This document shows, piece by piece, positions 5,099 to 8,164 of a stretch of 8,164 nucleotides of DNA. Made by a program: the position numbers and the translations under genes. A model generated the notes under the pieces. That model ran no database searches. It was not told the origin of the DNA and was given only the letters and a program-made list of their open reading frames with translations. Each line of letters begins with the position of its first letter. Positions within the stretch are counted from its first letter, which is position 1. This stretch comes from JAAXTT01 sp964530215 (lineage in GTDB: Bacteria > Bacillota > Desulfotomaculia > Desulfotomaculales > Desulfocucumaceae): the NCBI GenBank assembly GCA_964530215.1, contig CAZHAJ010000078.1, positions 1 through 8,164 on the forward strand. Direction: 5' to 3'.

Positions 5099-6943
5099 TT
5101 AAAATCTTGGAGGCATTAAAACATCTACCCAATCTATAATCTTTTTCCTAAAACCATCTTTGGTTTTTCGTTCAAGACTTAATTGATCTTTAAAATGGTC
5201 TTGGCTTTGTTGCTTATATTCATCTTGTGTTTTGTCAGTAACTTTTTCTCTTTTCTCATATTGGGTATAGAAACAGCTGCTCCCTATATACTCTCTTAGG
5301 ATAGAATTCGGAGGCACTTCGGAACTGTCCAACTGCTCAAAAAAACTGAGCAACCTGATTAATCTCCTGGCTTCCGAATACTGGGGATTACTTTTGTTAA
5401 TGCCCTTTAATAAGGGTTCTGCATAACCCTTCAGCACAGCCAGCTCATAAATTAACGACGAATTAAACATCACATCTGCCTGTTCCTGAAAAGGAAAAAT
5501 ATATTTTTCTTCTCCTCTTCTCACAGAAGGCCATATTTCCAGTGTTCTCTCTGCCGAAAAACCCCTGAAGTTACTGTCCCTGACAATCCTTCTTATCAAC
5601 CTCAAGTCGGTAGTATGAATCCTATTGTTAAAATCCAGGTTCATATGGGTAAGGGCACTGATATATATTTTAAACTTCCTACCTTTGGGAATAGAGGTGG
5701 TCAACAAATCATTTATTCCATGAATTCCTTCCAGCATTATAAGATCATTCTTCTCCAGCCTTAATCGTTTACCGCTGTATTCTCTCTTCCCGGTGATAAA
5801 ATTATAGCTGGGAACTTCAATTTCTTCTCCTTGAACCAACTTATTTAAATGGTCGTTAAAAAGCTTTCTGTCTAATGCATCAAGGCTTTCAAAATCATAT
5901 TCCCCGTACTCATCTTTAGGTGTGTGCTCTCTTTCTAAAAAATAATCATCCAGGGAGATGGATACCGGGTTAATACCGTTTACCTGTAAATAAATAGCCA
6001 ATCTTTTTAAAAAAGTTGTTTTTCCCGATGAAGAAGGTCCTGCAATCAAAACTATCCTGATGCGGTCATCATTTCTGCTGATTTCATCAGCCAGTTGACT
6101 AATTCTTTTCTCTTGAAAAGCTTCTGCTACTCTGATTAATTCTCCAGGGTCCTCCATTGATAACCTTTGATTTAGTGCCACCAAACTGCTTACCTTTATA
6201 ATCCTTCTCCACTTCCCTGCTTCGTAGAAGACGGTGGATAGCTTACCCTGCTCCTCATATACAGGCAGGTTTAGAGGATCCTCTTTTTTAGGCAACTCAA
6301 GTATAAAGCCAGGTAGATAAAGTCTTAACCTAAAGACCCTTAAAACACTTAAGTCCGGTATTATGGGTCCCAGAGAATAATCATAGTAATCATCAATCTT
6401 GATTACTTCCACCGGATAGGAACCCCAATATGATAAAAGATCAGCCTTATCTTTATAACCCTTCTCCAGAAAAAGCTTTACAGCCTCAGTTCTAGACATT
6501 AAGGTTCTTTCTATTCTGCACTTACTGCTTATTATGGACTTCATTTTCTTCTCAATTTTCTCAATATCATCTGCTTTCAATGCCCTGTCTATTATTATCT
6601 CACCATAGATAGCATTGGAAAGAGAATGCTCAATTATTACAGCACTCCCGGGCAATACCTCCTGTGAAGCCCTATTAAGAACCATAATCAATCCGCTTTG
6701 ATATATCCTAAGACCATCCTCACTTTCCAGATCAATAAATTCAAGATGACTGTCCTCTATCAATTCTGTCTTAAGGTCCTCAAGGGAATTATTAATTTTT
6801 ACCGCCACCACCGGTGATATTCTGGCTTTTTTTTCATACTTTATTACATCTCCAGCCTTTACACCTTTGGGCTGTCTAATAATACCGGTACCTGCAATTT
6901 CTATTTGTATTGTGTCGATATTTCCACCAATCTTTTTTGTCAC
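5099..6943 (-). CDS. TGS/uridine-kinase-like nucleoside kinase with C-terminal extension
   Basis: The 614-aa product has the build of the clostridial/Thermotoga putative nucleoside kinases: a TGS-like domain (about 1-55), a threonyl-tRNA-synthetase second-additional-domain-like part (about 60-200; EHSLSNAIYGE with H106), then a uridine kinase/phosphoribulokinase domain (about 285-500). The kinase has a Walker A GPSSSGKTT at 302-310 (K308), the LDDYF motif at 331-335 and MLEGIHGIND. It should phosphorylate a nucleoside with ATP or GTP; the true substrate is not known. The family core ends around residue 558; beyond it are about 55 residues, a highly charged stretch and a short hydrophobic tail ending MPPRF. 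The frame opens at TTG 6967 without an RBS. GTG 6943 is preceded by GGGGTGA five bases upstream, so I chose it. Monocistronic, divergent from the ANL-domain gene and convergent with the ferredoxin. Confidence 0.85.
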   Translation of the reverse strand: MTKKIGGNIDTIQIEIAGTGIIRQPKGVKAGDVIKYEKKARISPVVAVKINNSLEDLKTELIEDSHLEFIDLESEDGLRIYQSGLIMVLNRASQEVLPGSAVIIEHSLSNAIYGEIIIDRALKADDIEKIEKKMKSIISSKCRIERTLMSRTEAVKLFLEKGYKDKADLLSYWGSYPVEVIKIDDYYDYSLGPIIPDLSVLRVFRLRLYLPGFILELPKKEDPLNLPVYEEQGKLSTVFYEAGKWRRIIKVSSLVALNQRLSMEDPGELIRVAEAFQEKRISQLADEISRNDDRIRIVLIAGPSSSGKTTFLKRLAIYLQVNGINPVSISLDDYFLEREHTPKDEYGEYDFESLDALDRKLFNDHLNKLVQGEEIEVPSYNFITGKREYSGKRLRLEKNDLIMLEGIHGINDLLTTSIPKGRKFKIYISALTHMNLDFNNRIHTTDLRLIRRIVRDSNFRGFSAERTLEIWPSVRRGEEKYIFPFQEQADVMFNSSLIYELAVLKGYAEPLLKGINKSNPQYSEARRLIRLLSFFEQLDSSEVPPNSILREYIGSSCFYTQYEKREKVTDKTQDEYKQQSQDHFKDQLSLERKTKDGFRKKIIDWVDVLMPPRF

Positions 6944-7098
6944 CCGGCTCACCCCACTTAGCTGCAATTTATCCGGCTATAATAATTATATAGGCTTTCT
7001 TACATCTGTTCCACCGATTAATATCGTTTTATCTAAAACCATCTCGCTCCTCAATAGTACCAGTGGCTGTCCATTAATGGCATTTTAGCATAATAATA

Positions 7099-7127
7099 TT
7101 GGCTGCAAATAATATAATTAATATAAT
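7099..7127 (+). promoter_or_regulatory. Sigma-A-type promoter for the ANL-domain gene
   Basis: TTGGCT at 7099-7104 (four of six matches to TTGACA) and a perfect TATAAT at 7122-7127 are separated by exactly 17 bases. The predicted transcript would start near 7134, giving a leader of about 40 bases before ATG 7173. The region is very AT-rich and a second TATAAT at 7113-7118 lacks a -35 box, so a chance match is possible. Confidence 0.5.
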
Positions 7128-7155
7128 ATTAGTTAGTAACTGTATGCAAATAATA
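7104..7155. repeat. Pair of 11-bp direct repeats around the promoter
   Basis: TGCAAATAATA occurs at 7104-7114 and again at 7145-7155, offset by 41 bp, about four helical turns. The first copy lies just after the -35 hexamer and the second in the predicted leader. This layout is compatible with an operator pair for a DNA-binding protein, but no regulator gene is nearby. Confidence 0.55.
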
Positions 7156-7159
7156 CCGT

Positions 7160-7165
7160 GGAGGG
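7160..7165 (+). promoter_or_regulatory. Ribosome binding site overlapping an alternative GTG
   Basis: GGAGGG shares its first base with the GTG at 7158-7160 and lies seven bases before ATG 7173. This rules out the upstream GTG as the main start and shortens the protein from 103 to 98 residues. Confidence 0.75.
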
Positions 7166-7172
7166 AATAAGA

Positions 7173-7469
7173 ATGGTTGATACCGACATCAATTTAGAAG
7201 TCAGGGAATTGGAGACGCTGATAAAAGACCTTGATAAAGTTATTGATGTGGTTATAGTAAATGTTAATCAACCCAACGGTGAGTCATCATTAAAGGCTTT
7301 TGTAGAAACTGAAGATGATGCGCCGTTAGATGAACAAGTAATTATACAGTATTGTCTTAAAGAATCCAGCAGAGGTCGTGCACCTTCGGCTGTGATATTC
7401 TGTAAAATCCCCAGAACACCCTCTGGGAAAGTTGCCCGTATGGTTCTACTTGAACAACTAGCCGGCTAG
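7173..7469 (+). CDS. Free-standing C-terminal domain of an acyl-CoA synthetase-type (ANL) enzyme
   Basis: This 98-aa protein matches only the C-terminal lid domain of the adenylate-forming (acyl-CoA synthetase/NRPS adenylation/luciferase) superfamily. It begins INLEVRELETLIKDL, equivalent to the start of that domain just after the hinge, continues through VIDVVIVNVNQPNGES and ends with PRTPSGK at 80-86. K86 is the lysine that contacts the adenylate in full-length enzymes. The large N-terminal ATP- and acid-binding domain is absent and is not encoded within the visible upstream DNA. The frame could open at GTG 7158, but GGAGGG at 7160-7165 overlaps that codon and lies seven bases before ATG 7173, so I use 7173. 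A promoter precedes it and a strong terminator follows, so it looks like a deliberate stand-alone gene and not debris. It may act with a partner N-domain encoded elsewhere, or have another role. Confidence 0.8.
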   Translation: MVDTDINLEVRELETLIKDLDKVIDVVIVNVNQPNGESSLKAFVETEDDAPLDEQVIIQYCLKESSRGRAPSAVIFCKIPRTPSGKVARMVLLEQLAG

Positions 7470-7499
7470 CTAACAAAGTAATATGTTTTAAAAGATTTA

Positions 7500-7530
7500 A
7501 AAAGGTGGCTGAGCCACCTTTTATATTTTA
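7500..7530. terminator. Bidirectional terminator between convergent genes
   Basis: A perfect stem pairs 7500-7509 (AAAAGGTGGC) with 7513-7522 (GCCACCTTTT) around a three-base loop. T-rich sequence follows on the plus strand and, read on the minus strand, a T-rich tract follows too. It sits 30 bases after the ANL-domain gene and just before the stop of the minus-strand prephenate dehydratase gene ending at 7528, so it can end both transcripts. Confidence 0.88.
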
Positions 7531-8164
7531 TCTTTTAATAAAATAATCTTTTTGTATTTTTATGCTGTGATTAAAAATTATTTCATAAACTCTTTCAATC
7601 ATTTCGGGATCAACATTTTTTATTTCAGCCAAATCCCTCAGTCTTCTGACAACCTCCTTCTCTCTATCGGAATCCTTGATTTTTGATTCTTCTTTCAGAG
7701 ATCCTAATTTTTTCACCATATCTACACGAATACCAATCAATTCCAATATCTGACCATCTATCAAATCGATTTCTCCTCTGATTTCTTCGATGGAAATGGG
7801 ATCAATTCTTTTTTCAGGCTGAATATGTGCAGACAATGTTGTGTCTTTGGGATAAGAACCAAGTATTTTAATTTTATGCATTCTATCAACCAGATTAGCT
7901 ATAGCTTTCTCGATGCAAGGCTCACTGCGATGTCCCTCAAGGTCAATAAAAAACAAGTACTGTCCCAATTTCCTCTTTATTGGCCTAGATTCGATTCTGG
8001 TTAAATTAATATCCCTTAAAGTAAATTCCCTAAGGATAGAATAAAGGGCCCCGGGGCGATCCTTGGCTTCAACCACCAGAGATGTCTTTGAGTTAGAACT
8101 ATATTTTTCATCATGATTACTTAGTACCACAAACCTTGTAACGTTTTCATCCGAATCCTGAATA
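7528..8164 (-). CDS. pheA: Prephenate dehydratase with C-terminal chorismate mutase domain, 5' part missing
   Basis: The frame stays open to the right edge, so the gene is cut by the window; GTG 8130 is internal. The visible 211 residues begin with the end of the prephenate dehydratase catalytic domain, including the essential T-R-F motif (residues 9-11). An ACT domain follows (about 27-95) with RPGALY and IESRP, the phenylalanine-binding signatures. Then comes an AroQ-type chorismate mutase domain (about 120-208), with the expected catalytic residues R129, R146, K157, D166-R167-E168, S200 and Q204. Together the protein should turn chorismate to prephenate and then phenylpyruvate, with feedback by phenylalanine, in the cytosol. 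The domain order is reversed relative to E. coli PheA, where chorismate mutase is N-terminal. The gene ends at the bidirectional terminator. Whether another chorismate mutase domain lies at the missing N-terminus cannot be seen. Confidence 0.9.
   Translation of the reverse strand, partial: IQDSDENVTRFVVLSNHDEKYSSNSKTSLVVEAKDRPGALYSILREFTLRDINLTRIESRPIKRKLGQYLFFIDLEGHRSEPCIEKAIANLVDRMHKIKILGSYPKDTTLSAHIQPEKRIDPISIEEIRGEIDLIDGQILELIGIRVDMVKKLGSLKEESKIKDSDREKEVVRRLRDLAEIKNVDPEMIERVYEIIFNHSIKIQKDYFIKR

Noticed and set aside
6985..7013. Sigma-A promoter for the nucleoside kinase (TATAAT on the minus strand at 6990-6985)
   Set aside because: The hexamer 17 bases upstream, TGGAAC, matches TTGACA at only three positions, and the area is AT-rich; not strong enough to list.
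8128..8130. GTG as the start of a separate ACT/chorismate mutase protein
   Set aside because: The frame continues upstream without a stop through the T-R-F motif of prephenate dehydratase to the window edge, so this GTG is an internal valine.

Overview
The window looks like chromosomal DNA from an AT-rich, low-GC Gram-positive bacterium, most likely a spore-forming member of the Clostridia. The reasons are strong GGAGG-type ribosome binding sites, frequent TTG and GTG starts, a YhaM-type exoribonuclease, a TGS-containing uridine-kinase-like protein, and two promoter-like elements that match the sigma-H consensus. The organism assignment is an inference; no rRNA, tRNA, insertion sequence, prophage block or CRISPR array is visible.

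Layout from left to right: a four-helix YvlD/phage-holin-IV-type membrane protein (+) closed by a good terminator; a roughly 400-base gap with a 7-bp tandem repeat and a sigma-H-like promoter; a stand-alone HD-GYP phosphodiesterase (+) followed by an isoaspartyl peptidase/asparaginase (+). Convergent to these is a minus-strand cluster read as small 49-aa ORF, zinc-ribbon metallophosphoesterase, then YhaM-like exoribonuclease. A divergent two-[4Fe-4S] ferredoxin (+) follows, with the second sigma-H-like element upstream. Then come a minus-strand TGS/uridine-kinase-like protein with a C-terminal extension; a divergent 98-aa protein (+) that is only the C-terminal lid domain of an acyl-CoA synthetase-type (ANL) enzyme; a bidirectional terminator; and the 3' part of a prephenate dehydratase (-) that runs off the right edge.

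Most genes are single-gene housekeeping or regulatory units. Several concern nucleotide or RNA turnover (HD-GYP, metallophosphoesterase, YhaM, nucleoside kinase), but no single pathway is evident. The parts most worth a second look are the free-standing ANL C-terminal domain with its own promoter, RBS and terminator; the prephenate dehydratase carrying its chorismate mutase domain at the C-terminus instead of the N-terminus; the zinc-ribbon/metallophosphoesterase fusion preceded by an unrecognised small ORF; and the pair of closely matching sigma-H-like elements.

Starts were re-chosen from RBS position for five genes (796, 3410, 4483, 6943, 7173). The start of the isoaspartyl peptidase remains unclear. 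I see no complete novel defence or mobile system.
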